Shown in pieces: positions 8,481 through 17,261 of a DNA stretch of 64,000 nt. The notes below the pieces were generated by a model. The model ran no database searches. It was not told where the DNA came from and saw only the letters and a list, made by a program, of their open reading frames with translations. Source of the DNA: Streptomyces sp. NBC_01750. Its GTDB lineage: Bacteria > Actinomycetota > Actinomycetes > Streptomycetales > Streptomycetaceae. The position numbers and the translations under genes are program-made. Each line of letters begins with the position of its first letter. Within the stretch, counting starts at the first letter, position 1. The stretch is from positions 3,226,001-3,290,000 of the forward strand of contig NZ_CP109137.1 in NCBI RefSeq assembly GCF_035918095.1, given 5' to 3'.

Positions 8481-8520
8481 CCGCCACCGGTGCGCCCCCC
8501 TCCGACAGCGCCGGTGGCGG
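8481..8520. repeat. 10-bp perfect inverted repeat with 20-nt loop
   Basis: CCGCCACCGG (8481-8490) and CCGGTGGCGG (8511-8520) can form a stable hairpin about 55 bp upstream of the putative GH3 promoter. There is no T-run. It may be a terminator for upstream transcription or an operator. Confidence 0.4.
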
Positions 8521-8661
8521 ACCCCCGTCCCGGTGACCTTTCGCGCGCCGCGCGTCCTTTCTGTTGCCACACCCTTGACCTGGCAGTAACTTTCCGGCTA
8601 TCCGTGAATCCTTGGAAGTTTCCTTCAACTCCCTTGTCGAGCAAGGCCGGAAGGAGCACCC

Positions 8662-10485
8662 ATGCACGACCGGAGCCTTTCCAGACGCACTCTCCTCACC
8701 GCGACCGCCGCGACCGCCGCAAGCGCCACGACCGCCCTGGCGGCGAGTACCGTCGCCGCCGCCCCCGCCGCCCGCCCCACCTACCACCTCAAGCGGCTCA
8801 TCGCCCGGATGAGCCTCGAGGAGAAGATCGGCCAGCTCTTCGTGATGCGGGTGTACGGGCACTCCGCCACCGCCCCCGATCAGGCCGACATCGAGCTGAA
8901 CATCGCGGAGATGGGCGTACGTTCCGCCGCCGAGCTGGTCACCAAGTACCACGTCGGCGGCATCATCTACTTCATCTGGGCGCACAACACCCGTGACCCG
9001 CACCAGATCGCCGACCTGTCCAACGGCATCCAGCGGGCCGGGCTCGCGCAGCCCACACCCGTACCGCTGCTGATCTCCACCGACCAGGAACACGGCATCG
9101 TGGCTCGCGTGGGCAGGCCCGCCACCCTGATGCCGGGTGCGATGGCGCTGGGCGCGGGCGGATCACGGTCCGCCGCCCGTACCGCCGCGCAGATCGCGGG
9201 GGCCGAACTGGCCGCCGTGGGCATCGTCCAGAACTACGCTCCGGTCGCCGACGTCAACATCAACCCCGCCAACCCGGTCATCGGCGTACGGTCCTTCGGC
9301 GCCGACCCGCGCGCCGTCGCCGGTCTGGTCGCCGCCCAGGTCCGCGGCTACCAGAGCGCCGGCATCGCCGCGACATCGAAGCACTTCCCGGGGCACGGCG
9401 ACACCACCGTCGACAGTCATACGGGCATCCCTGTCATCACGCACACCCGCGCGCAGTGGGAGGAGACGGACGCTCCGCCGTTCCGGGCGGCGATCGCCGC
9501 CGGCATCGACTCGATCATGACGGCGCACATCCAGTTCCCGGCGCTGGACCCGAGCAACGACCCGGCCACGCTCTCCCGCCCCATCCTCACCGGCATCCTG
9601 CGCGAAGAGCTCGGCTACGACGGCGTGGTCGTCACCGACGCACTCAATATGCAGGGCGTACGGGACAAGTACGGCGACCACCGGGTGCCGGTGCTCGCAC
9701 TCGCGGCCGGCGTTGACCAGCTGCTCAATCCGCCGGATCTGGCCGTCGCCTGGAACGGTGTCCTCAGCGCCGTCAAGAGCGGCGAGATCAGCGTGGCACG
9801 CATCGAGGAATCGATCCTCCGCATCCTCCTGCTCAAGGAGAAGCTGGGGCTGTTCCGCCACCCGTTCGTCTCCCAGCGGGGGGTGGACCGTACTGTCGGC
9901 ACCCGCGCGCACCTCGCCGCCGCCGACCGGATCGCCGAGCGGACGACCACCCTCCTCGTCAACGAGGGCGGGCTGCTGCCACTGAGCCGGCGCGGACACG
10001 GCAACCTCCTGATCGTCGGCGCCGACCCCGCCTCGCCCACCGGCACGACCGGACCACCGACCACCGTCCTGACGAACTCCTTCACCGAACTGGGCTTCAG
10101 TGCCACCGCGCTGTCCACCGGTATCACCCCGACCGCGGCGAAGATCGACGAGGCGGTGGCGGCGGCCGGTGGCAAGGACGCCGTGATCGTCGGTACGTAC
10201 AACGTCTCGGCGACCAGCAGCCAGCGCACCCTGGTGGCCAGGCTCATCGCGACCGGCGTCCCGGTCATCGTCCTCGCCGTCCGCAATCCCTACGACATCG
10301 CCCAGCTCGGCGGCGCCCGTGCCGCGCTTGCCGCGTACTCCTGGACCGATGTCGAACTGCGGGCCGCGGCACGGGTGATCGCGGGGCGGGCCGATCCCGG
10401 GGGGCGGCTGCCCGTACCCGTACAGCGGGCGGACGATCCGTCCCGCGTGCTCTACCCGATCAGATACGGGCTGACGTACGACTGA
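8662..10485 (+). CDS. Secreted GH3 beta-N-acetylglucosaminidase-like glycosidase
   Basis: A 607-aa exported enzyme. The N-terminus SLSRRTLL plus an Ala-rich stretch looks like a Tat signal. The GH3 barrel follows: STDQEHG (substrate loop), KHFPGHGDTTVDSH (residues 240-253, the NagZ-type Asp-His acid/base motif) and VVTDALNM with nucleophile D326. A C-terminal alpha/beta sandwich follows from about residue 420. The motif set predicts hydrolysis of beta-linked GlcNAc from chitin or peptidoglycan fragments. The ATG follows GGAAGGAG by 6 nt. Confidence 0.92.
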   Translation: MHDRSLSRRTLLTATAATAASATTALAASTVAAAPAARPTYHLKRLIARMSLEEKIGQLFVMRVYGHSATAPDQADIELNIAEMGVRSAAELVTKYHVGGIIYFIWAHNTRDPHQIADLSNGIQRAGLAQPTPVPLLISTDQEHGIVARVGRPATLMPGAMALGAGGSRSAARTAAQIAGAELAAVGIVQNYAPVADVNINPANPVIGVRSFGADPRAVAGLVAAQVRGYQSAGIAATSKHFPGHGDTTVDSHTGIPVITHTRAQWEETDAPPFRAAIAAGIDSIMTAHIQFPALDPSNDPATLSRPILTGILREELGYDGVVVTDALNMQGVRDKYGDHRVPVLALAAGVDQLLNPPDLAVAWNGVLSAVKSGEISVARIEESILRILLLKEKLGLFRHPFVSQRGVDRTVGTRAHLAAADRIAERTTTLLVNEGGLLPLSRRGHGNLLIVGADPASPTGTTGPPTTVLTNSFTELGFSATALSTGITPTAAKIDEAVAAAGGKDAVIVGTYNVSATSSQRTLVARLIATGVPVIVLAVRNPYDIAQLGGARAALAAYSWTDVELRAAARVIAGRADPGGRLPVPVQRADDPSRVLYPIRYGLTYD

Positions 10486-10641
10486 CGTACGGCTGTCGTA
10501 CACGGACGGCCGCGCACCCCCGTCGCACTCCCCCCAATTGTCCCGAAGCACCCCGTGCGTCTGGCGTGCGCCCGCCTCGGCGGGTCACGCTGGTCGGGGA
10601 CCGGCCAGGAGCACGAGGGCCGGTGGGGTGGGGGGTTGCAC

Positions 10642-11286
10642 ATGAGCACGAAGCGGCGGTCCGCGGGGACGGTGAAAACCCTGGCGCCGATGCTGGTCCT
10701 GGTACTGGCGGTGGCGCTCACTGCCGCCTGCCGGCAGGCCGCGGGAGGCACACGTCCGGCCGGCGGCACCGGTATCGGCAGCCCCACCGTCACACCGTAC
10801 GGATACGGCCTGGTCTTTCTTGGCCCCGGCGACTGCGGCTCGCGCGGCCGCGACTTCAGTGAAGTCCCCTGCACCAGCGAGAAGGCGGCGGCCCGGGTGA
10901 TCGCCCGGTACGGCGGGAGGCCTTCGGCCGGCCCCGCCTGCCCGGTCGCCACCGACTTCGTGCTGCACATCTCCGAGAGCCGCCCGGCGGCCGACGAGGA
11001 CGGCGACGGCGAGGTGGGACAGGGCTACGCCTGTATGCGCAATCTGGAGCCGCCGCATCCCGGCGACCCCGGCGGGGGCGGCGGTCCGCACACCGTCGTC
11101 GGCGACTGCGTCCGCGACGCGAGCAACGGCCAGGTGAAGGAGACGGCGTGCGACGGATCCGGCACGCGGGCCCCGGAGTTCGAGGTGGCGTCCGCGGTGG
11201 TCCACAGGTCGCAGTGCCCGCCGTCGACGGCGCTCTACGTGCAGTTGGGCGGAGAAAGGCCGGTGGGCTGCGCCCGCCGCGTGTGA
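10642..11286 (+). CDS. Putative secreted lipoprotein, LppU-like
   Basis: A 214-aa product. The start at 10642 (MSTKRRSAG) is preferred because a G-rich Shine-Dalgarno precedes it and a signal sequence follows (LAPMLVLVLAVALTAAC). LTAAC is a slightly off-consensus lipobox. The mature part has six or more cysteines in pairs (GDCGSRG, VGDCVRDA, ETACDG, SQCPPS, VGCARR), suggesting disulfides. The VGDCVxxxxxxxV...C pattern recalls the actinobacterial LppU family (tentative). Function is unknown. Confidence 0.75.
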   Translation: MSTKRRSAGTVKTLAPMLVLVLAVALTAACRQAAGGTRPAGGTGIGSPTVTPYGYGLVFLGPGDCGSRGRDFSEVPCTSEKAAARVIARYGGRPSAGPACPVATDFVLHISESRPAADEDGDGEVGQGYACMRNLEPPHPGDPGGGGGPHTVVGDCVRDASNGQVKETACDGSGTRAPEFEVASAVVHRSQCPPSTALYVQLGGERPVGCARRV

Positions 11287-11313
11287 GGACCACACACGGC
11301 GGGCACAGCCCAC
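11263..11313. terminator. Strong imperfect hairpin between convergent genes
   Basis: Stacked stems GTGGGCT/AGCCCAC (263-269 with 307-313), GCCCGCCG/CGGCGGGC (272-279 with 297-304) and GTGTG/CACAC (281-285 with 291-295) give 20 pairs with two small internal loops. It overlaps the lipoprotein stop codon and probably terminates both converging transcripts. Confidence 0.7.
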
Positions 11314-11329
11314 GTCGGCAGAGGCGCGG

Positions 11330-12763
11330 TTACGGCCTCAGCGCCGGCTCACGCTCGATGTCCCGCTTGTCGAGCTTCGCGTCATACCTGGTCAGCGGCT
11401 TCGCCTTGGCCGGGTCGTCCTGGACGGCGGCCGGTGCGACGCCCGCCCACTTCAGGATCGCGGCGGTGGCGGCCGCCTTCTGATCCGGCACGAGGCCCGC
11501 GACGTTGGCGCCGTGGTTGGCGCCGGGCGCGGTGTACACATAGCTGTCACGCGCGCCCTTGCCGAGACGGAACCGCTCGCCGCCCCACGGGTCGTTCCCG
11601 CCGTAGACGAACATCATGTGGTGGGCGTTGTGCCTGACCCACGTGTCGACGTCCTTCATCACCCACGGCTTGAAACGCATCGGGATGTCACGCGGCACAA
11701 AGTTCCGCGGCGGCTGGTACCCGTACCGGCTCAGCCCCTTGAGATGGGGCTGCTTGATGTCGGGCGAGCCCAGCTCGGTGCCTGCCTGGTAGTAGTACGG
11801 CGTGTACGTCTCCAGGCCCTGGTCCGTGTAGAAGGAGAAGCCGGAGATCGCGTCGACGGAGTCGTAGATCTCCTGATCGGTGGCGGTGGCAGCGACCGGG
11901 ATCGACTCGCAGTCGGCGAGCAGGCTGTACTGCCAGAAGCCCCAGACGTAGTCGAGGACCACGGCCTCGTACGCCCTGTCGAGGCTGCCGATCGTCTTGA
12001 ACGTGTAGCCCTCGGTGGCCGCGGCGTCCCGGTACTTGGCCTCCAGCGGCGCACGGCGCACCAGCGCCTCGCGCTGCACCGCGTTCAGCTTGTCGCGGCA
12101 CTCCTTGGTGCCGACCTGCTCGAAGAAGCGGTCGTACGCCGAGTCCTCTTTGTTCACCACGTCGTTGGGCGCGACATAGGCGACGACGCCGTCCATGTCG
12201 GCAGGGTAGAAGCGCTCGAAGTAGGTGGCGGTCATACCGCCCTTGGAGCCGCCGGTGGTGAGCCAGTTCTTGGCGTAGATCTTCTTCAGCGCCGTGAAGA
12301 CACGGTGCTGATCGCTGGCGGCCTGCCAGATGTCCAGCTTGGACCAGTTGGCCGGGTCGGGCCGGGACGGCGTGAAGAAACGGTACTCCAGGGACACCTG
12401 GTTGCCGTCGATGATGGCTGTCGGCTCACTGCGGCGCGGCGTGGTGCTCACGTTGTAGCCGGAGGTGAAGAAGACAGTGGGACGGTTGGTGTCCTTGTGC
12501 AGCAAGGTGATCCGCTGCTTGAAGGTGCCCTTGTTCGGGTGCCGGTGATCGACCGGCTGTGTGAAGTTGAGGACGAAGTACCGGTAGCCCGGGTACGGCT
12601 TCTCCTCGATGAGACTCATGCCCGGTATCGCCAGGATCCGGTCCTTGATGTCCGTGCCGGCCGTCGGCTCTGCGGCGGTAGCCGCCCCGGCCGTCGCACC
12701 GGCCGCGCTCATGGTGCCAATGAGCACCACGAGCGACAGCAGCCATCTGAGCGCCTTGCGCAT
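11330..12763 (-). CDS. Secreted S37-family prolyl tri/tetrapeptidyl aminopeptidase
   Basis: A 477-aa exported serine peptidase. A signal peptide (MRKALRWLLSLVVLIGTMSAAGA) precedes the catalytic domain. TTGGSKGGMTATY carries the G-x-S-x-G nucleophile elbow, MFVYGGNDPWGGERF the likely Asp and PGANHGANV the His. The overall sequence matches the Streptomyces PS-10/S37 peptidases, which trim tri- or tetrapeptides from extracellular proteins. Length is as expected for the family. It is transcribed toward the lipoprotein gene with a shared terminator. Confidence 0.9.
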   Translation of the reverse strand: MRKALRWLLSLVVLIGTMSAAGATAGAATAAEPTAGTDIKDRILAIPGMSLIEEKPYPGYRYFVLNFTQPVDHRHPNKGTFKQRITLLHKDTNRPTVFFTSGYNVSTTPRRSEPTAIIDGNQVSLEYRFFTPSRPDPANWSKLDIWQAASDQHRVFTALKKIYAKNWLTTGGSKGGMTATYFERFYPADMDGVVAYVAPNDVVNKEDSAYDRFFEQVGTKECRDKLNAVQREALVRRAPLEAKYRDAAATEGYTFKTIGSLDRAYEAVVLDYVWGFWQYSLLADCESIPVAATATDQEIYDSVDAISGFSFYTDQGLETYTPYYYQAGTELGSPDIKQPHLKGLSRYGYQPPRNFVPRDIPMRFKPWVMKDVDTWVRHNAHHMMFVYGGNDPWGGERFRLGKGARDSYVYTAPGANHGANVAGLVPDQKAAATAAILKWAGVAPAAVQDDPAKAKPLTRYDAKLDKRDIEREPALRP

Positions 12764-12847
12764 TCACCCTCCCCTTGATTCACCTGTGGTCGCGGTGAAC
12801 CTAGCGGTGGCAATGCCCGGCCCGCCAGCCCCAGTTGGGCGCGCTGT

Positions 12848-12916
12848 CGGTGAGCGGTCGGCGCGATGGTGCGTCAGCGGTCGGCGCGATGGTCCGTCAG
12901 CGGCGGGTGCGAGGGC
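12848..12916. repeat. 23-bp tandem repeat, about 2.7 copies
   Basis: AGCGGTCGGCGCGATGGT begins at 12852 and again at 12875, with a diverged third copy at 12898 (AGCGGCGGGTGCGAGGG). It lies between the S37 peptidase start and the stop of the small exported protein, in the likely upstream region of the peptidase gene. Confidence 0.75.
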
Positions 12917-12941
12917 GTCCCGCAGCCGGCGTGATGACCCG

Positions 12942-13349
12942 TCAGCAGAGGACCCAGCCGGTCGAGCGGGAGGTGCCGGCGATGGCGCCGGTGGCCCGCA
13001 CACAGCGGTTGAGTGCGTGCACGGTGACGGGCCCCGCCTGGCGCGTGAAGAGGCCCTTGTCCACGGCGGCGCGGCCGCCGCGCGCCTGGAGGGAGACCGA
13101 CATGGCCCGCCTCGCGCCGGGCCTGCCGGCGATGGTGACGGCGCAGGCGTAGTGCCGGTTCTTGTATATGCGCAGCTCGCCGGTGGCGAACTTGACGGTC
13201 TTCTGCGGCCGTCCGGCACACGCGGAGACGGCGGCGTCGGCACGCTGGGCGCCAGGGCCTGCCAGAGTGAGAGCCACAACCGCCATGAGCACGGCGAGGC
13301 ACTGCGCGAGCAGCCGCCCGAGCCTACTGTTCCCCGCCCCAGTCAACAC
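12942..13349 (-). CDS. Small exported protein, unknown function
   Basis: A 135-aa product beginning at GTG 13349, chosen because GAGGGAG lies 7 nt upstream and the signal peptide then has normal length (RLLAQCLAVLMAVVALTLAG, cleavage near ADA-AVSA). The mature domain has four cysteines (SACAGR, YACAVT, NRCVRA and the C-terminal WVLC) and a beta-rich pattern (VKFATGELRIYKN), suggesting a small disulfide-stabilised extracellular protein. No family is recognised. An in-frame ATG exists at 13394 but would give an unusually long n-region. Confidence 0.7.
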   Translation of the reverse strand: MLTGAGNSRLGRLLAQCLAVLMAVVALTLAGPGAQRADAAVSACAGRPQKTVKFATGELRIYKNRHYACAVTIAGRPGARRAMSVSLQARGGRAAVDKGLFTRQAGPVTVHALNRCVRATGAIAGTSRSTGWVLC

Positions 13350-13427
13350 TCTTGTCTCCCTCGCCACGGTCCCGTACATGCGTACGACGCACATGGGCTC
13401 GGAATGGTTGCGACGCCCGTGAGCCCG

Positions 13428-16400
13428 TTACACCGCCGCGGGCTCGTCCTCCCCTATGAAGGTCCGCCACAGCGTCGCGTAAGTGCCGCCCAGCGCCAGC
13501 AGTTCGTCATGGGTGCCGTCCTCGACCGCCCGGCCGCCGTCCATCACTATCACCCGGTCAGCGCGGGCGGCGGTGGTCAGCCGGTGGGCGACGACCAGGG
13601 TGGTGCGGCGTCCGGTGAGACGGTCCGTCGCCTGGTTGACCTGGGACTCGGTGGCCAGGTCCAGGGCCGCGGTCGCCTCGTCGAGCAGCAGGATGTCCGG
13701 GTCGACGAGCTCGGCACGGGCCAGGGCGATCAGCTGGCGCTGGCCCGCCGAGAGGTTGCGGCCACGCTCGGAGACTTCGTGGAGGTAGCCGCCGTCGAGG
13801 GTGGCGATCATGTCGTGGGCGCCGACGGCCCGGGCCGCGGCCTCCACCTCGGCATCGCTCGCGCCGGGACGGCCGTACGCGATGGCGTCCCGGACCGTGC
13901 CCGCGAAGAGGTACGCCTCCTGCGGGACGACGCCGAGCCGGTGCCGGTACGCGGTGAGGTCGAGGTCTCGCAGGTCCGTGCCGTCGGCCGTGACCTTGCC
14001 GCTCGTCGGGTCGTAGAACCGTGCGACCAGCTTCACCAGCGTCGACTTGCCCGCGCCGGTTTCGCCGACGAAGGCGACGGTCTGCCCGGCCGGGATACGC
14101 AGGTCAATGCCGGTGAGAGCCTCCTCGGGCGCGTCGGCGGAGCCGTACGCGAAGTCCACGTTCTCGAAGGCGATCTCGCCGCGCAGCGACAGCACCTTCA
14201 GGGGCTCCTTCGCCGCGGCGGTCGAGGTCGGCTCCTGGAGCAGTTCCTGGATGCGGCCGAGCGAGACCGTGGCCTGCTGGTAGCCGTCGAAGACCTGGGA
14301 CAGCTGCTGCACGGGCGCGAAGAACAGATCGATGTAGAGGAGGTACGCCACCAGCGCGCCGGCGGTGAGGGTGCCCGCCTCGACCCGGCCCGCGCCCACG
14401 ATCAGCACGGCGGCCGCGGCCACCGACGAGAGCAGCTGCACGAAGGGGAAGTAGACGGAGATCAGCCACTGGCCGCGCACCCGGGCCCGGCGGTAACTGT
14501 CACTGCGGGCGGCGAACCGGTCCCCGCCGTCGCGCTCGCGCCGGAACGCCTGGACGATCCGCAGCCCGGACACGGACTCCTGCAGGTCGCCATTGACGAC
14601 ACTGATGCGCTCACGGGCCAGCTCGTACGCCTGCACGCTCTTGCGGCGGAAGAAGAAGGTGCCGACGATCAGGACCGGCAGGGTCGCGAAGACCACCAGC
14701 GCCAGCTCCAGGTCGAGGAAAACAAGCGCGACCATGATGCCGAAGAAGGTGACGACCGAGACGAACGCGGTGACCAGACCGGTCTGCAGGAACGTGGACA
14801 GGGCGTCCACGTCCGTCGTCATCCGGGTCATGATCCGGCCGGTCAACTCGCGCTCGTAGTAATCGAGTCCGAGCCGCTGGAGCTGCGCGAAGATCTTCAG
14901 GCGCAGGGAGTAGAGGACGCGTTCGCCGGTGCGGCCCGTCATCCGGGTCTCGCCGATCTGCGCGGTCCACTGCACGACGACCGTCACCAGCGCGAGCGCG
15001 GAGGCCGCCCAGACCGCGCCGAGCGCGAGCTGAGTGACGCCCTGGTCGATGCCGTGCCGGATAAGTATCGGAAGCACCAGGCTCATGCCCGCGTCGACCG
15101 CGACCAGCACCAGGCTGACCAGCAGCGGCAGCCCGAACCCGCTCAGCAGCCGGCGCAGCCCGTACGCCTGCTCGGGGCGGACGGCGTGTGCCTCGTCGAT
15201 GTCGGGTGTGTCGGTGGCCGGCGGCAGCGCCTCGACCTGGGCCAGGAGTTCGGGAGTGGCACCGGGGGCCGCGGACTCCTCGGCATTCTCCTCCCGTACC
15301 CAGAGCCTGGGCGTGAGGCCGCGCTCGACGTCGAACTCGGCGTCGAGCTCGTCCCGTACGGTGTGGTCCTCCTGCGGTTCCGCATCCAGCAGCGGGCGGT
15401 GTCCCGGCGATACGCCACCGAGCTCGTCCGGGTCGGTCAGCAGCCGCCGGTACAGGGCCGAGCGCCGTGTCAGCTCCTCGTGCGTGCCGATGTCGGCGAG
15501 CCGGCCGCCGTCCAGCACGGCGATACGGTCCGCGAGTCCGAGGGTCGAGCGGCGGTGGGCGATCAGCAAGGTCGTACGGCCCGCCATGACCTGCTTGAGC
15601 GCCTCGTGGATCTCGTGCTCGACGCGGGCGTCGACGGCGGAGGTGGCGTCGTCGAGAAGGAGCAGCCGCGGGTCGGTGAGTATCGCGCGGGCGAGCGCGA
15701 TGCGCTGGCGCTGGCCGCCGGAGAGGGTGAGCCCGTGCTCGCCGACCTTGGTGTCGTAGCCGTCCGGGAGCTCGGCGATGAAACGGTCGGCCTGTGCGGC
15801 GCGCGCCGCGGTCCCGATCTCCTCGTCGGTCGCGTCGGGCTTTCCGTACGCGATGTTCGTGCGCACGGTCTCGGAGAAGAGGAAGCTGTCCTCCGGTACG
15901 AGTCCGATGGCGGCGCGCAGCGAGTCGAGGGTCAGTTCGCGCACATCGTGGCCGCCGACGAGGACGGCGCCGTGCGTCACGTCGTAGAAGCGGGGCAGCA
16001 GCAGCGAGACGGTGGACTTGCCGCTGCCGGAGGAGCCGACGACGGCGACGGTCTCGCCCGGCTGGATCTCCAGCGAGAAGCCGTCGAGAACCGGACGGCC
16101 TTCGTCGTAGCCGAAGGTGACGTCGTCGAACTCGACGGTCGCGGGCGCGTCCGCGGGAAGCTCCTTCGTACCGTCCTGCATCGTCGGTTCGGTGTCGATC
16201 AGCTCCAGTACGCGCTCCACACCGGCCCGCGCCTGCTGTCCGACGGTCAGCACCACGGCGAGCATCCGGACCGGGCCGACGAGCTGTGCGAGATAGGCGG
16301 AAAAGGCGACGAAGGTACCGAGGGTGATCTGGCCACGGGTGGCCAGCCAGCCGCCGAGCGCCAGCATCGCGACCTGGCCGAGCGCGGGGACCGCCTGGAG

Positions 16401-17141
16401 GGCCGGGGTGTACTTCGAGTTCAGCCGGATGGTGCGCAGCCGGCCCGCGAAGAGCTTGCGTCCGACGTCACGCAGTTTGCCGGTCTCCTGGTCCTCCTGG
16501 CCGAAGCCCTTGACCACGCGTACGCCGGAGACGGCGCCGTCGACGACGCCCGCGACGGCAGCCGCCTGGCTCTGCGCGTACCAGGTGGCGGGGTGCAGCC
16601 TGGTACGGCTGCGCTTGGCGATGAACCAGAGGGCGGGAGCGACGGCAAGGGCGATCAGGGTGAGCGGCAGCGACAGCCACGCCATGATCACCAGCGAGAT
16701 CAGGAAGAGCAGGATGTTCCCGATGGTCATCGGGAGCATGAAGAGCAGGCCCTGGATGAGCTGAAGGTCGCTGGTGGCGCGGCCCACGACCTGGCCGGTG
16801 GACAGCTCGTCCTGGCGCCGGCCGTCGAGGCGGGTGATCGTCCCGTACATCTCGGTCCGCAGATCGTGCTGGACGTCGAGGGCAAGGCGTCCGCCGTAGT
16901 AGCGGCGGACATAGGTGAAGGCGTAGACGACGAGCGCGGCGGCTATCAGCAGCCCGGTCCAGACGCCGAGGGACTTCGAATGGTCGCCGATGACATCGTC
17001 GATGACGACCTTGGTGATCAGCGGGACGAGGGCCATGACGGCCATGCCGGCCAGCGAGGACCCCAGGGCGAGCACCACATTGCGCCGGTACCGCCAGGCG
17101 TAACCGGACAGCCGCCGCGCCCACCCCTGCTCCGCCGCCAC
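13428..17141 (-). CDS. Full-length ABC exporter, two fused half-transporters
   Basis: 1237 aa with order TMD-NBD-linker-TMD-NBD, i.e. a fused heterodimeric exporter. NBD1 has Walker A GSSGSGKST (369-377), signature LSGGQ (473-477) and Walker B LLLLDDATS, where the catalytic Glu is Asp498. NBD2 has GETGAGKST (1026-1034), a variant signature LSAGQ (1130-1134) and a normal LLLDEATAALD with Glu1155. This asymmetry fits exporters with one degenerate ATP site, such as TM287/288 or BmrCD. GTG start with GGGAGG 7 nt upstream. It is probably a multidrug, lipid or peptide exporter; the substrate is unknown. Confidence 0.94.
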   Translation of the reverse strand: MAAEQGWARRLSGYAWRYRRNVVLALGSSLAGMAVMALVPLITKVVIDDVIGDHSKSLGVWTGLLIAAALVVYAFTYVRRYYGGRLALDVQHDLRTEMYGTITRLDGRRQDELSTGQVVGRATSDLQLIQGLLFMLPMTIGNILLFLISLVIMAWLSLPLTLIALAVAPALWFIAKRSRTRLHPATWYAQSQAAAVAGVVDGAVSGVRVVKGFGQEDQETGKLRDVGRKLFAGRLRTIRLNSKYTPALQAVPALGQVAMLALGGWLATRGQITLGTFVAFSAYLAQLVGPVRMLAVVLTVGQQARAGVERVLELIDTEPTMQDGTKELPADAPATVEFDDVTFGYDEGRPVLDGFSLEIQPGETVAVVGSSGSGKSTVSLLLPRFYDVTHGAVLVGGHDVRELTLDSLRAAIGLVPEDSFLFSETVRTNIAYGKPDATDEEIGTAARAAQADRFIAELPDGYDTKVGEHGLTLSGGQRQRIALARAILTDPRLLLLDDATSAVDARVEHEIHEALKQVMAGRTTLLIAHRRSTLGLADRIAVLDGGRLADIGTHEELTRRSALYRRLLTDPDELGGVSPGHRPLLDAEPQEDHTVRDELDAEFDVERGLTPRLWVREENAEESAAPGATPELLAQVEALPPATDTPDIDEAHAVRPEQAYGLRRLLSGFGLPLLVSLVLVAVDAGMSLVLPILIRHGIDQGVTQLALGAVWAASALALVTVVVQWTAQIGETRMTGRTGERVLYSLRLKIFAQLQRLGLDYYERELTGRIMTRMTTDVDALSTFLQTGLVTAFVSVVTFFGIMVALVFLDLELALVVFATLPVLIVGTFFFRRKSVQAYELARERISVVNGDLQESVSGLRIVQAFRRERDGGDRFAARSDSYRRARVRGQWLISVYFPFVQLLSSVAAAAVLIVGAGRVEAGTLTAGALVAYLLYIDLFFAPVQQLSQVFDGYQQATVSLGRIQELLQEPTSTAAAKEPLKVLSLRGEIAFENVDFAYGSADAPEEALTGIDLRIPAGQTVAFVGETGAGKSTLVKLVARFYDPTSGKVTADGTDLRDLDLTAYRHRLGVVPQEAYLFAGTVRDAIAYGRPGASDAEVEAAARAVGAHDMIATLDGGYLHEVSERGRNLSAGQRQLIALARAELVDPDILLLDEATAALDLATESQVNQATDRLTGRRTTLVVAHRLTTAARADRVIVMDGGRAVEDGTHDELLALGGTYATLWRTFIGEDEPAAV

Positions 17142-17261
17142 GTGGTGCCTCCCGTGAGATCCAGTTCTGGTCTACCGGAAGGCACCAACGCGGCGAGCAG
17201 CGGATTTCATCCCGCCGTAACAAACTTCGGTCTTTCGACCCAGGACCGTTTGCGGCCCGTC

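Larger units (their letters stand above)
7661..8661. other. 1-kb gene-free region with structured and repetitive DNA
   Basis: No frame here shows convincing protein character, and the ORFs present are C-rich low-complexity artefacts. From left to right it holds a GC-rich hairpin field just after the LysR gene (7690-7760, GGGGC/GCCCC arms resembling common Streptomyces intergenic repeats), a long nested stem-loop (7984-8059), C-rich degenerate repeats (about 8095-8290), a 10-bp inverted repeat (8481-8490 with 8511-8520) and, near the right end, TTGACC at 8575 with TATCCG 18 bp later as a weak promoter candidate for the GH3 gene. Confidence 0.6.
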
